DNA of 64,000 nt from Nitrospirota bacterium (GCA_004296885.1 SCVN01000015.1:186001-250000), one strand, 5' to 3'. Counted from the first letter of the stretch, positions 46,380-55,651 are shown. The notes: generated from the sequence alone by a model not told the origin. Translations and numbers: made by a program.

Positions 46380-48388
46380 GCGATCCCCCACCCGTTTCCC
46401 GATGCCACCCGATCCCCGTGCTGCTCTGCGCAAGCGCCATCGTGCTCCTCGGCACGGCGCTCATAGACCCACCCCGCCTCTGGCTGCTCCTCATTCCCCT
46501 GTCCTTCCTGCTGTCGGCCTACGGAGCCGGCACGTTGATGGGTCGGTTCAGCGCCGACACTCTGCAAGACATCGCTGCCCCCACGATTCTCCGGACCGCC
46601 TGTATACTGGGCGTCGGCTTCGCGGCCATGGCGCCAGTGGCGGCCTTCTGTTCCATGGGCGGATGGTTCCAGTCGGCCGGGGCGGCGATCGTTGCTTGTC
46701 TCCTCTATGGACTCTGGACCCTTGCTCTGAGCGACCGGCGCGTACCTGTTCGCGGGTCGCTCCTGGTCTCCCTGGCCGGCGGGACGGTGCTGGGCGCGAG
46801 CTGGCTCCTCGTCTGGCTCTGGGCCACCATTCCCCCGACCTTCTACGACGAGCTGACCTACCATCTCGTCATCCCCCAGCGAGCCCTCGCGACGGGCAAG
46901 GACCAGTTCCTCCCCTGGGTCTATCATACAGCCATGCCCCACGTGTCGGACCTCCTGCTGGCTTGGGGCATGGTCCCAGCCGGCGAGGTCGGCGCCAAGG
47001 CCACCCACGTGAGCCTCTGGATGCTCTGTACGGTAGCTGCTTGGGGGTTGGCCGAAACTATGGCCGCCTCACGGGCAACGGCCTGGACCGGTCCGTTGGC
47101 GATCGTCGCGCTAGCCTCGTCACCGACCCTCTGGTTCCTGGGCACTCTCTCCTTTGCTGAAACGGCCCTGACTGCCGCCATGGTAACCGCCGGTTGTCTG
47201 CTGTTTGGCGCTCCTGCGGTCAGACCTTGGCTGGCCTTAGGGCTGCTTCTCGGCTTGGCAGCCTGCGTCAAACTCTCCGGCTTGGCCTGGGTCCTGGCTA
47301 CGCTTGTTGCCGCCGCCATATTGGGCTGGGACAGGCGCCACCTGGCGAAGGCCTGCCTTGTCGCCGTCTTCTGCATAGCCCCCTGGTGGGTCCGCGCATG
47401 GCTCGGCACAGGGAGCCCGATCTTTCCTCTGGCCTCCGGTCTCTTCGTCAGCCCCTACTGGAGCGAATCCAACCAAGCCAGGCTCAAAGGCGAGATCCCC
47501 CCCTCGATCCAAGACCTGGGCCTGGATGGACTCTTGCGGCTCCCCCTCGATCTCATCCAACATCCGGAACGATTCGGCTCCGCCGGCGATGCGGGCATCC
47601 TCACAGTGGCAGGCGTTGGGGTCCTTGCAATCCTGCCGCTGCTCGCCAGACTGCTTGGATGGACCGAACAGGAACGCCGCCGAGCGGATGCGGCGGGAGC
47701 CTTCACCTGGCTGGCAGGGCTTGCATGGCTGACCACGAGCACGACCGTCCGATTCTTTGCCCCGGCCCTCGTGCTTGGATTGGTCGGCTTGGTGGGAATT
47801 ACCGCCCGCCTGAGTCGCCCAGCCCAAGCCATCGTAGCTGCGTCGTTTATAATCCTGGGGCTTCTAGGGAGCAGTCGTTTCATCGAGCAACAGGAGAGTG
47901 TTTTTTCAGCCACCGATGTCGCGTTGGGGCGGGAGACCGGAGACGCCTATATGACACGCAGATTGGACCAGGATGCGGCGGCCCGATTCGTGCGCGAGCA
48001 AGTCCCCCGTGATGCGCGGATTTTGTTCATCGGCGAAGCTCGCGCCCTGTACTTCGAGCGGGACGGGATGGCCCCCTACCCGGTCAGCGAACACCCGCTC
48101 GCCCAATGGGTCATCGAAGCGGCGTCGCCGGAGACCCTGGCTCAACGGATCGCGGACGAAGGCTTCACCCACGTCGTGCTCAACGTCCGCGAGTTCAAGC
48201 GCCTGCACGACCAGTACGGCCTGTTGGCCTTTCAAGGTCCTGATGCCGCAACGCTGGATCAGCGACTCAAAGAGTTTCCTCGCGCCTTAACGCCTCTTTT
48301 CTCGAAGAACGGAGTCTACGTCTTTCAGGTGAATCAGGTTCGGCACCATAGCTCTGCCGTCACGAGCGACAAGGAGGGCACCCCATGA
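46376..48388 (+). CDS. polytopic membrane protein, GT39/ArnT-like glycosyltransferase
   Basis: 670 residues with about ten hydrophobic segments, then a soluble C-terminal region. The first large periplasmic loop holds FYDELTYHLVIPQRALATG, which corresponds to the acidic motif of GT-C (PMT/ArnT) lipid-linked sugar transferases. Such enzymes move a sugar from a polyprenyl carrier to a protein or lipid in the periplasm. The C-terminal part (FVREQVPRDARILFIGEARALY) fits family members that lack other known domains. It overlaps its neighbours by 4 bases on both sides. Confidence 0.8.
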   Translation: MSDPPPVSRCHPIPVLLCASAIVLLGTALIDPPRLWLLLIPLSFLLSAYGAGTLMGRFSADTLQDIAAPTILRTACILGVGFAAMAPVAAFCSMGGWFQSAGAAIVACLLYGLWTLALSDRRVPVRGSLLVSLAGGTVLGASWLLVWLWATIPPTFYDELTYHLVIPQRALATGKDQFLPWVYHTAMPHVSDLLLAWGMVPAGEVGAKATHVSLWMLCTVAAWGLAETMAASRATAWTGPLAIVALASSPTLWFLGTLSFAETALTAAMVTAGCLLFGAPAVRPWLALGLLLGLAACVKLSGLAWVLATLVAAAILGWDRRHLAKACLVAVFCIAPWWVRAWLGTGSPIFPLASGLFVSPYWSESNQARLKGEIPPSIQDLGLDGLLRLPLDLIQHPERFGSAGDAGILTVAGVGVLAILPLLARLLGWTEQERRRADAAGAFTWLAGLAWLTTSTTVRFFAPALVLGLVGLVGITARLSRPAQAIVAASFIILGLLGSSRFIEQQESVFSATDVALGRETGDAYMTRRLDQDAAARFVREQVPRDARILFIGEARALYFERDGMAPYPVSEHPLAQWVIEAASPETLAQRIADEGFTHVVLNVREFKRLHDQYGLLAFQGPDAATLDQRLKEFPRALTPLFSKNGVYVFQVNQVRHHSSAVTSDKEGTP

Positions 48389-49098
48389 CATTGTCTGCGC
48401 CCACTGTGATTCGTCTGATCCTCGTCCTGACCCTCTGGGCCGTGCCGGCATTGGCCCAGACCGAGCACCGGCACGGAGGACAGGAAGAACAGGGCAAGCA
48501 CCGGAATCCGACAGACCTGAAGAGCTACCTGGAACACCTGGACAGTGCCGAGCGGGACAAGGACCAGCAGCCGGCGCAAGTCGTCGAGGCGCTGGCGCTC
48601 AAGCCGGGGATGGCGGTGGCTGATTTGGGGTCCGGGTCGGGCTACTTCACTCGCCGATTTGTGGAGGCCGTCACCGTCGGTGGGAAGGTCTACGCAGTTG
48701 ATGTGGAACCGGAAATGTTGGATTACGTAAAAGCCAGCTTGGACCGCTCCCACAAACCCTACTCAGTCGAGTTCATTCTGGCCGCTCCGGACAGGCCTCA
48801 GTTGCCAAGGGAGTCCACAGACCTGATTTTCATCTGTAACGTGGCTCATCATCTCGAGGATCGGGCAACCTATTTCGCCAACGTGAAGACATCGCTCAAA
48901 GCCGGCGGCCGCATCGCGATCATCGATTTCTACCCTGACGAACGGTCCGGCAACCTCGGCTTTCCTAAACGCCATCTGGTCGCACGCGACACCCTGGTCG
49001 CAGAAATGGCCAGAGCCGGGTATCGGCTGTTGCGGGAACACAGCTTCTTGCCCAAACAGTATTTTCTGGAGTTTGTCCCGTCCGATCCTAGGTCCTGA
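48385..49098 (+). CDS. SAM-dependent methyltransferase with a signal peptide
   Basis: 237 residues. The N-terminus has a signal peptide (VIRLILVLTLWAVPALAQ) followed by a His/Glu-rich stretch (EHRHGGQEEQGKHR). The rest is a class I Rossmann methyltransferase: AVADLGSGSGYFTRRFVEAV (motif I), VYAVDVEPEMLDYV (motif II), LIFICNVAHHLED (motif IV) and GGRIAIIDFYPDE. An exported SAM enzyme is unusual because SAM is cytosolic; the signal may instead be a membrane anchor. Coupling to the GT39-like gene by a 4-base overlap suggests a shared envelope task. Confidence 0.85.
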   Translation: MTLSAPTVIRLILVLTLWAVPALAQTEHRHGGQEEQGKHRNPTDLKSYLEHLDSAERDKDQQPAQVVEALALKPGMAVADLGSGSGYFTRRFVEAVTVGGKVYAVDVEPEMLDYVKASLDRSHKPYSVEFILAAPDRPQLPRESTDLIFICNVAHHLEDRATYFANVKTSLKAGGRIAIIDFYPDERSGNLGFPKRHLVARDTLVAEMARAGYRLLREHSFLPKQYFLEFVPSDPRS

Positions 49099-49431
49099 TA
49101 GTCCGGACGTTACGCAAAAAACGTCCCTCGTGGCCAGTATTTGTCCCTGTTCTCTCCAGGAACGGCCCCTTCATTCAATAATCCCGTAGAGATTTTTTCA
49201 GGCTTCGTGCACGAGTTTGGCAATAAACAAAAGTGCGGGCGACCTGAGACCGACCGCATCCGTGGACGATCAAAATGCTTCCCACTCTTGCCAGCTTCCA
49301 CGGCACATTTCCTGCTCCTCCTAACGACTGTCCGGGATCGGCCGTCATAATGGAAATGTCCTTGACATCATGGGCAGAAGACCACAGGATGCGCACAACC
49401 TCTACCTGAGCGGGAAGACCGGATCCACCCC
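49099..49431. other. 333-bp intergenic region without a gene
   Basis: No credible ORF. A 7-bp stem (GGACGTT / AACGTCC) at 49105-49126 follows the methyltransferase stop but lacks a U-run. TTGACA at 49362-49367 with CAGGAT after 17 nt (49385-49390) could be a weak promoter for the downstream glycosyltransferase. GC is slightly lower than in the neighbours. Confidence 0.6.
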
Positions 49432-50135
49432 ATGAAGGTATCCATCATCATCCCGTCGTTCAACGAAGCAAAGACCATCAGGATGGTCATCGACCGCGTT
49501 GCGGCGGTTGACCTGGGGAGCGTTGAAAAGGAAATCGTCGTGGTGGACGACGGGTCCCACGACGAGACGCTGGATATCCTGAAAACCATCCCCGACATCC
49601 ATACCGTCGTCCATTCCCGCAACGCCGGCAAGGGTGCAGCCGTGACGACCGGCATCAAAGCCGCCGGCGGCGATGTGGTGCTTATTCAAGACGCCGACCT
49701 GGAATACGACCCCAGCGATTACCGACGGTCATCCAGCCGATTTTGGATGGGACCTGTGATGCGGTGATGGGATCACGATTCCTCTACGAACGCCCCGTAT
49801 TCTTCGGAAAACGCCGCTCCCCCTACTTTACCCACTACCTTGGCAATCTCCTCATCGTAAAGGTGACCAACTTGCTCTATGGACAGCGCTTTACGGACTA
49901 CGAAGGGTGCTACAAAGCCTTCACCAAGCAGGCGCTCGCCCAGGTGCCGGTTCAGGCGAAGGGATTTGAATTCGACAACGAGCTGATCTGCAAGATGTTG
50001 CGCAAAGGGTTCAAGATCGTCGAGGTGCCGATTCAATATAAGCCGAGAACCTACGCGACCGGCAAGAAGATTACCTGGAAACACGGAATGAAGATCCTCT
50101 GGACCATCGCCCGGTGGCGCTTCGCGCCGGTATAA
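49432..50135 (+). pseudogene. GT2 (dolichol-phosphate-mannose synthase-like) glycosyltransferase interrupted by a frameshift
   Basis: Two ORFs in different frames form one GT2 protein of about 234 residues. The first (49432-49767) has [42 protein letters not shown] and [12 protein letters not shown]. The second continues [33 protein letters not shown] and KGFEFDNELICKML. Alignment of the expected [17 protein letters not shown] shows that one base (a C) is missing near 49722-49724. Either the gene is broken or the base is a sequencing error. DPM1-like enzymes load sugar onto polyprenyl phosphate, which would fit the upstream GT39-like enzyme. Confidence 0.85.
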
Positions 50136-50178
50136 GTCTGATGAAGCACCCGCCGCATCGAACCTCGCAGGGTCCGTC

Positions 50179-51687
50179 ATGATCAATCGTGTCTGCCTCA
50201 TCATTCCCCCTTCCCCCTTTCTGCTTGATGAACGAGTCTTCATGTCGCTCGGCATCCTGAAAGTCGCCGCCATGCTGGAACGTGCTGGCGTAGGGGTGGA
50301 GCTGCTGGACCTGTCGGGGGTGGAGAATTTTGAGGAGGTGGCCGCCGACTATCTGGCCGGCACCGAGATCTCCTGCTTCGGGTTGACCGCGACCACCCCG
50401 CAATTGCCGGCGGTCACGCGCATCGTGGCGGTCATCCGACGGTTGAAGCCGCACGCCAGGCTTATCTTGGGCGGGCCTCATGTCACCCTCGTGCATGCGG
50501 CTCATGTCCAGGAGAAAAAGCGAGGGCATGCGAATCGCGCCACCGGCGCCTTGGCTCAATTGGAGAATATGTTCGACGTCCTGGTAGCCGGCGACGGCGA
50601 ACTGGCTGTCTTCGAGGCCCTTGGCGCTTCTCCGCCGCGTCTGCTCGACGGCGACAACCCGAAGTCGGATTGGTTTCTCGAGAATGCACAACTGACGAAC
50701 CTCCCCTTTCCCGCCCGGCACCTCATCGACGTGACCAGCTATCGGTACGCCATCGACGGGGTTGGGGCGCTCTCATTGATTGCACAGTTGGGCTGCCCCT
50801 TCGGCTGCGGGTTTTGCGGAGGGAGACTCAGCCCCTCCCTGCGCCGGGTGCGGATGAGGACATCGGAGAACATCGTCCAAGAGATGGTGCATTTGTACAA
50901 AGCCTACGGCGTCAAGGGATTCATGCTCTATGACGACGAGTTGAACGTGAATCCGAAAATGCTCGAGCTCATGCAAGCGATCGCGGAGGCACAAAAAACT
51001 CTGGGCGTGGAGTTCAGACTTCGAGGGTTCATCAAAGCCGAGTTGTTGACGGACCAGCAAGCCGAGGCGATGTATCGGGCCGGATTTCGATGGATCCTGG
51101 TGGGGTTTGAATCAGGCCATGAGCGGATACTGACCAACATTCACAAACAATCCACGCTTGCAGACAATACGAACTGCATCCGGATCGCCAAGCGGCATGG
51201 GTTGAAGGTGAAGGCCCTGATGTCGTTGGGCCATCCCGGCGAGTCCGAATCCACGGTGCACGCGACCCGGGCGTGGCTGCTGGCCACCAAGCCCGATGAC
51301 TTCGATGCCACCGTGATCACGACCTACCCGGGCACCCCCTATTTCGACGAGGCGATCGAAACGGCTCCGGGGATCTGGACCTATACGTTCCCGCGCACCG
51401 GCGACAGGCTGCACAGCCTGTCGGTCGACTATAGCCAGGTGGCCGAGTATTACAAGGGCATCCCGGGCTCGTACCGATCATTCGTCTATACCGATCACCT
51501 GAGCGCGGAAGACCTGGTGAGACTGAGGGACTGGCTGGAAGAAGATGTCCGGCGGACGCTGGAGATTCCCTATCCGGCTGCTGCGGGAGCCACACGTTTT
51601 GAGCACTCCATGGGCCAGGGAGAGCTGCCTTCAAACATTCTAAGAATTTCGCCTCCCGTCAGTCCTCAAGTCGGCTCAAGGGGATAG
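50179..51687 (+). CDS. B12-binding-domain radical SAM protein
   Basis: 502 residues. The N-terminal 170 residues form a cobalamin-binding Rossmann domain (RVCLIIPPSPFLLDE, LILGGPHVTL). The radical SAM core follows, with its CxxxCxxC 4Fe-4S motif CPFGCGFC and then GFMLYDDELNVNP, GFRWILVGFESG and LMSLGHPGESEST. Enzymes of this class methylate or rearrange unactivated carbons of lipids, antibiotics or cofactors. The substrate is not evident; the envelope-type neighbours suggest a lipid or glycan. Its 3' end overlaps the convergent PAP2 gene by 29 bp. Confidence 0.93.
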   Translation: MINRVCLIIPPSPFLLDERVFMSLGILKVAAMLERAGVGVELLDLSGVENFEEVAADYLAGTEISCFGLTATTPQLPAVTRIVAVIRRLKPHARLILGGPHVTLVHAAHVQEKKRGHANRATGALAQLENMFDVLVAGDGELAVFEALGASPPRLLDGDNPKSDWFLENAQLTNLPFPARHLIDVTSYRYAIDGVGALSLIAQLGCPFGCGFCGGRLSPSLRRVRMRTSENIVQEMVHLYKAYGVKGFMLYDDELNVNPKMLELMQAIAEAQKTLGVEFRLRGFIKAELLTDQQAEAMYRAGFRWILVGFESGHERILTNIHKQSTLADNTNCIRIAKRHGLKVKALMSLGHPGESESTVHATRAWLLATKPDDFDATVITTYPGTPYFDEAIETAPGIWTYTFPRTGDRLHSLSVDYSQVAEYYKGIPGSYRSFVYTDHLSAEDLVRLRDWLEEDVRRTLEIPYPAAAGATRFEHSMGQGELPSNILRISPPVSPQVGSRG

Positions 51688-52234
51688 CTGAGGAGGCGCC
51701 TCCTGCCGGCCTGAAGTAGCGCGATCGCACGAGAAGAAGGCCTGCCAACGTTCCGACCGCCCCCCCGATGACCCAACCGCCCAGCACGTCGGTCACATAG
51801 TGGGCGCCGACATACACGCGGGATAACCCGATCAAGGCAACCAGCGGCCAGGTGATCCAGCCGGTCTTGGGATAGAGCACGTGGGCAAAGGCGGCAGCCG
51901 CCGCCGTATTCAGCGCATGGTTGGATGGAAAACTGCCCGTCCCGCCGCAACCAACGAGCAGATGCATATCCGTGAATGTTTGACAGGGCCGCACTCGCCC
52001 GACCAAGTGCTTGATCTGGGCCCCGACCTGATCCACCAGGACAATGAGCAAGGCGAGCGCCCCGACTCCGATCAACGCCTCCCGCCTGTTCGCCCAGACC
52101 CAATAGGCCAGGACCAAGGCTCCCGGAAGCCACAAGCTGTTCGGTTGGGCCAACGTCAGCATGGCTGCGTCGGCCAAGCCGGAACGGCCGGCCAAACTGT
52201 TGATACTGACGAATAGTGCCCGGTCCCAGTCCAG
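51659..52234 (-). CDS. PAP2-family phosphatase with probable CTG start
   Basis: 191 residues from CTG 52234. The tool-visible TTG at 52195 removes the conserved N-terminus; from CTG the protein starts (L)DWDRALFVSINSLAGRSG, as the family does. AGGAG lies 6 nt upstream. The three PAP2 motifs are KHLVGRVRP, FPSNHA (Asn in place of the usual Gly) and SRVYVGAHYVTDVLGG. Several transmembrane helices make it an integral membrane lipid-phosphate phosphatase, for example for undecaprenyl diphosphate or phosphatidylglycerol phosphate. It is the last gene of the receptor operon. Confidence 0.85.
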   Translation of the reverse strand: MDWDRALFVSINSLAGRSGLADAAMLTLAQPNSLWLPGALVLAYWVWANRREALIGVGALALLIVLVDQVGAQIKHLVGRVRPCQTFTDMHLLVGCGGTGSFPSNHALNTAAAAAFAHVLYPKTGWITWPLVALIGLSRVYVGAHYVTDVLGGWVIGGAVGTLAGLLLVRSRYFRPAGGASSAIPLSRLED

Positions 52235-52263
52235 TGTCGTCTCCTAATCCGACTCGTCTGCGG

Positions 52264-52743
52264 TTATTTGGTCCGGAAATGGATACGGACGGTGATTTCC
52301 CCGTCCACCGGCTCGTCCCCCTTCAACTGGGGATCGAATTTCCACTGGTTCAACGCGGTCAGACCGGCGCCGGTTAGTTCCCGGTGTTTGCAGGGCTCCA
52401 GCACCACGACGGTGACCTGCGCCTCTTTGTTCACGAGAAACCGCGCCTTCATCCAGTCGTCCAACTCCTGCCCGTCCAGCGACGAGGGAATCTTCGGCCA
52501 GGGCATGTAAGTCGGCACCGGCCCCAGTTGCTGATCCTTGTTCAGCGGCAGGCCGTGGACGTGAACGTCCGGCAGGACGACGTCCACGGCATCGTCCGCA
52601 TGGTCGGCCTGGTGCGTCGCCGCATCGCCCTCCGCCGCGCCGGCCCATGCCGGAGCGAGGCAACAGGCGGCGCCGATCAGGCACGCCAACCAACCGGAAC
52701 GGAAGAGGATCTTCGCCTTTTCCTGCAAGGTGTCACCTGCCAC
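52264..52743 (-). CDS. short TonB C-terminal-domain protein
   Basis: 159 residues from a GTG. The N-terminus has a signal or anchor (WLACLIGAACCLAPAWAGAAE) and a His/Asp-rich stretch (THQADHADDAVDVVLPDVHVH). The last 70 residues resemble the TonB_C fold (VNKEAQVTVVVLEPCKHRELTGAGL ... WKFDPQLKGD ... EITVRIHF). There is no long Pro-rich spacer, so it is too short for a classic TonB. It may be a free periplasmic partner of the receptor encoded just upstream (12-bp gap). Confidence 0.8.
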   Translation of the reverse strand: MAGDTLQEKAKILFRSGWLACLIGAACCLAPAWAGAAEGDAATHQADHADDAVDVVLPDVHVHGLPLNKDQQLGPVPTYMPWPKIPSSLDGQELDDWMKARFLVNKEAQVTVVVLEPCKHRELTGAGLTALNQWKFDPQLKGDEPVDGEITVRIHFRTK

Positions 52744-52755
52744 GCTTGACGCTCC

Positions 52756-55188
52756 TCAGAAAAACCATTGGCCGCGGAAGAAGAACGACCGGGGCATGTT
52801 GGCATGGGCCACGCCCAGCCCGATACTGCCCTCGCTGGAATTGTAGAAGAATCCCTGGTTGAACAGGTTGACAATATCGAAACCCAGCAGAAACTTTTGG
52901 TGATACGGAAGCGGGATTTCCCGCGTCAACGAGGCATTGTAGATCGTATACGACGGCATGTGGGTCGAGTTTGTCTTCGCCCCCGGCAGCGAGGTGCGCA
53001 GCCCGGACCCATAGAACATCTGCCCGGAGATCGTATTCTGCTCCAGGAAGCGATAGGTCAGGTTCGCCGAGCTCGTCATGGACTGCATGTGGTCGGCAAA
53101 GACCCCGCCCTTGGAATTGATGTCGTTGATCTCGGCCTGATTCAGCAGGAAATGTCCAGACTGCAACCCGTAACCCTTGGACTGTCCCCAGGCGACATTG
53201 CCACGGCCCGTCAGGTTATCGGTGAAGTTGACTTTCACAATACCGTCGATCCCGCGCTGCCACCCGCGCTGAAACGAAAAGTAATTCAGCAGCGGGGTGG
53301 TCCCGAACTGCCCTGCGTCCGACATGTTCTCGTTGATCTTGTAGTATCCTGTGATCTGCAAGGTCGCCAGACGGCCAAACGCATGATACCACCCGGCCTC
53401 CGTATAGTGCGACCGTTCCGGCTTGGGCGTGCGGACCGTTGAGTTGTCCGGCTCCGCCGTGGTCCCGGCCGTATTCGGCACCAGAAACGCCACGGACTCC
53501 AAACTCGGGGGCGTGAACAGCCGGCCATAGAAGACGTGGAACACGTTGGATTCGTCGGCCTTGTAAGTGGCCCCGATCCGAGGGCTGATTTGCCAGGAGT
53601 CGGTCAAGGCCTGGATCTGGTCATACCGTAGCCCCAGGTTCAAGGTCAATTTATCCGTGGGCGTATACTGGTCCTGGACCCAGAACTCCTCGCGCCAGCC
53701 GATAAGCCGCCGATCTCCGTCGATGTTGATAACGGGGCCGGTCGGATCGCCCGCCCCGTCCCGCTGAAAGGCAAAGAGTCGACTCTTATTGCTCGCCTGG
53801 GTCCGGTCGATCTGGAATCCGTACTTCAGTAGGTGCTGGTTCGCGACTTGGTTGGTGTAGTCGAGCCGGACGCCCAGCGATAAACCCATGCGGTCCTGGC
53901 TGGCGGTGGAGAAGGGCTCCGTCGTATTCGGTGTGTAGGCGAGCGAATTGAACGGGTCGGTGATGAACGTGGCCCGCGACTGGCGGACATAGCCGGCCAG
54001 GCTGAAGAACTGCGTGGCATCCACGTCGTGCCGCCACACCATGTGTCCGTACTGGTTGTTCTCGCGCTGGAACTGGTTGACGTTCTGCGAGGCCACCGGG
54101 TTGAAATTCGGCTCCTGCGCCTGGAGCAGCCCGACCACCGTGGGGTTGGCATCCTGCCCCGGCGAGGTTGGAATCTGATACTTCGCCACGGAATTCAGGA
54201 ACAGCCAGGTGAAGTTGTTGCGGTTGTCGTGCTGGTAGTCGCCTCGCAGATAGGTTTGATTCCGCGTATGGTCGTCGTGAAAGACGGATTTCCCCAGCGT
54301 CGGGGGATCGATGCCCCGGTTCGTGGAGGTGTAGCTGTTCATGATGTAGTACCGGAACTTCTCCCCGATCGTGCCTCCGTATTCGAAGGACGGATTGACC
54401 GTGGCATTGGAGCCGCCGAAGTACTGAAGCGAGCCGAATCCCGGTTTGGTGCCGCTCTTGCTGGTGATATCGATCACGGCCGCCGTCCGGTTGCCGTACT
54501 GCGCTTCCAGGCCGCCCAGAATGACATCCGCGCGCTCCCAGGTCCGCGGCGAGACCACGTCGGAAAACACCGTCGAGATGGTGTCCGGAATCGGCACTCC
54601 GTCGATGCGGAGCTGGAGGAGCGCATGTTCCTGCCGGATATGGAGTTGTTTTAACGGGGCCATGGCCGCGCTGGGTATTGTTGCGAGGACTTCGTTTAGG
54701 TCGTTGTTGTTGCCGCGGGGCAACTGCTCGATCTCCTTGCGGCTCAGGCTGTAGGTCTCGCTGGACGCCTTGTATTGAATCGGCGGCAAGGGCGCCACGA
54801 TGTCCAGCGCGATTTCCTGGGTCATCGCCAACGTCAGCTTGAGCGGGGCCGGTTTGTCGGCCCCGACCTTGATGACCACATATTGGCTGCGATAGGTGTC
54901 CTGGATCGCGCTGACTGAGTAGGTGCCCTCCTGGGGGACGACGGCCGAAAATTCCCCGGCATCGTTGGTCACCGAAGCCTCAACGACCTCCCCTTCTTGA
55001 TTGCGAATCTCCACGATGGCCTGCGGAATGCGCCGCAAGTCCTGGTTTTCGACGAACCCGGTGAGCGTCCGCCGTTCGTCGGACGATTCGGCCGGCTGGG
55101 CCAGCGCGACGGAACCAGCCGGAACGAAAGCCGTCTGGCACGGCACAATGAATAAGGCCCAGATGAGGCCGATGACGATACGCCGCAT
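52756..55188 (-). CDS. TonB-dependent outer-membrane receptor with carboxypeptidase-regulatory-like domain
   Basis: 810 residues. A signal peptide (GLIWALFIVPCQTAFVPAG...) is followed by a CarboxypepD_reg-like beta-sandwich (RTLTGFVENQDLRRIPQAIV, about 40-125), the plug domain (about 140-250) and a 22-strand-type barrel that ends in Phe (RGQWFF), the outer-membrane assembly signature. It imports a large or scarce ligand using TonB energy. The His-rich leader gene and the TonB-C protein next to it suggest a metal chelate, but the ligand is not known. Confidence 0.93.
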   Translation of the reverse strand: MRRIVIGLIWALFIVPCQTAFVPAGSVALAQPAESSDERRTLTGFVENQDLRRIPQAIVEIRNQEGEVVEASVTNDAGEFSAVVPQEGTYSVSAIQDTYRSQYVVIKVGADKPAPLKLTLAMTQEIALDIVAPLPPIQYKASSETYSLSRKEIEQLPRGNNNDLNEVLATIPSAAMAPLKQLHIRQEHALLQLRIDGVPIPDTISTVFSDVVSPRTWERADVILGGLEAQYGNRTAAVIDITSKSGTKPGFGSLQYFGGSNATVNPSFEYGGTIGEKFRYYIMNSYTSTNRGIDPPTLGKSVFHDDHTRNQTYLRGDYQHDNRNNFTWLFLNSVAKYQIPTSPGQDANPTVVGLLQAQEPNFNPVASQNVNQFQRENNQYGHMVWRHDVDATQFFSLAGYVRQSRATFITDPFNSLAYTPNTTEPFSTASQDRMGLSLGVRLDYTNQVANQHLLKYGFQIDRTQASNKSRLFAFQRDGAGDPTGPVINIDGDRRLIGWREEFWVQDQYTPTDKLTLNLGLRYDQIQALTDSWQISPRIGATYKADESNVFHVFYGRLFTPPSLESVAFLVPNTAGTTAEPDNSTVRTPKPERSHYTEAGWYHAFGRLATLQITGYYKINENMSDAGQFGTTPLLNYFSFQRGWQRGIDGIVKVNFTDNLTGRGNVAWGQSKGYGLQSGHFLLNQAEINDINSKGGVFADHMQSMTSSANLTYRFLEQNTISGQMFYGSGLRTSLPGAKTNSTHMPSYTIYNASLTREIPLPYHQKFLLGFDIVNLFNQGFFYNSSEGSIGLGVAHANMPRSFFFRGQWFF

Positions 55189-55282
55189 GCCAATCTTCCG
55201 ATTCCTGATAAAAACGAAGAGACACCCAGTGCGGAGGCACCTGCCACCGACCGGAGAGTCGGAACGCCTTCATACGAGGAGA

Positions 55283-55612
55283 TCAGGAACGGGGCGGAGC
55301 GCGCGACGCGCCGGAACCAGTCAGCGTCGCCGAAACGAGAAGAGCCGGAGCGGGAAGCGGATGGACGTCGGGAACGATGAGGGCGACCAGCGTCGGCACA
55401 TCGCTCGACAGGGACTGACCGGTATGGTGCTGGACCCACTGGCAGAGGTCTGAGTCGGAATGTTCGTGGCCGTCATGATCGGCCGCGGCCAGTTCGTGGT
55501 GGATCTCGAGAGCGGCCGCAAAAGGCGCCAGGGTCAGAAGGACGCCCACCAAGGCCATGGCAAGGCCCCGTCCAACCATCAGGCAGACAGCTCTGGAGAA
55601 TAGACCGGTCAT
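55283..55612 (-). CDS. His-rich small secreted or membrane protein
   Basis: 109 residues from the ATG at 55612. A hydrophobic segment (GLAMALVGVLLTLAPFAAALE) is followed by a His/Asp-rich motif (IHHELAAADHDGHEHSDSDLCQWVQHH) likely to bind metal, then a second hydrophobic segment. It resembles DUF2946-type proteins seen beside metal-related receptors. A TTG at 55651 would lengthen it but lies within the promoter. A TTGACA-17-TAGGCT promoter ends 10 nt before the ATG, and no Shine-Dalgarno is seen. First gene of the receptor operon. Confidence 0.75.
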   Translation of the reverse strand: MTGLFSRAVCLMVGRGLAMALVGVLLTLAPFAAALEIHHELAAADHDGHEHSDSDLCQWVQHHTGQSLSSDVPTLVALIVPDVHPLPAPALLVSATLTGSGASRAPPRS

Positions 55613-55622
55613 AGACTCAGCG

Positions 55623-55651
55623 AGCCTATCAAAGCATTGCCGCCCTGTCAA
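55623..55651 (-). promoter_or_regulatory. promoter of the TonB-receptor operon
   Basis: A perfect TTGACA (-35) with a 17-nt spacer and TAGGCT (-10, 3/6) on the minus strand. The -10 lies only 10 nt before the ATG at 55612, so a leaderless start is likely. No clear Fur-type box was seen next to it. Confidence 0.45.

Noticed and set aside
49105-49126. GGACGTT/AACGTCC hairpin after the methyltransferase
   Set aside because: A 7-bp stem with an A-rich loop and no U-run is too weak to call a terminator.
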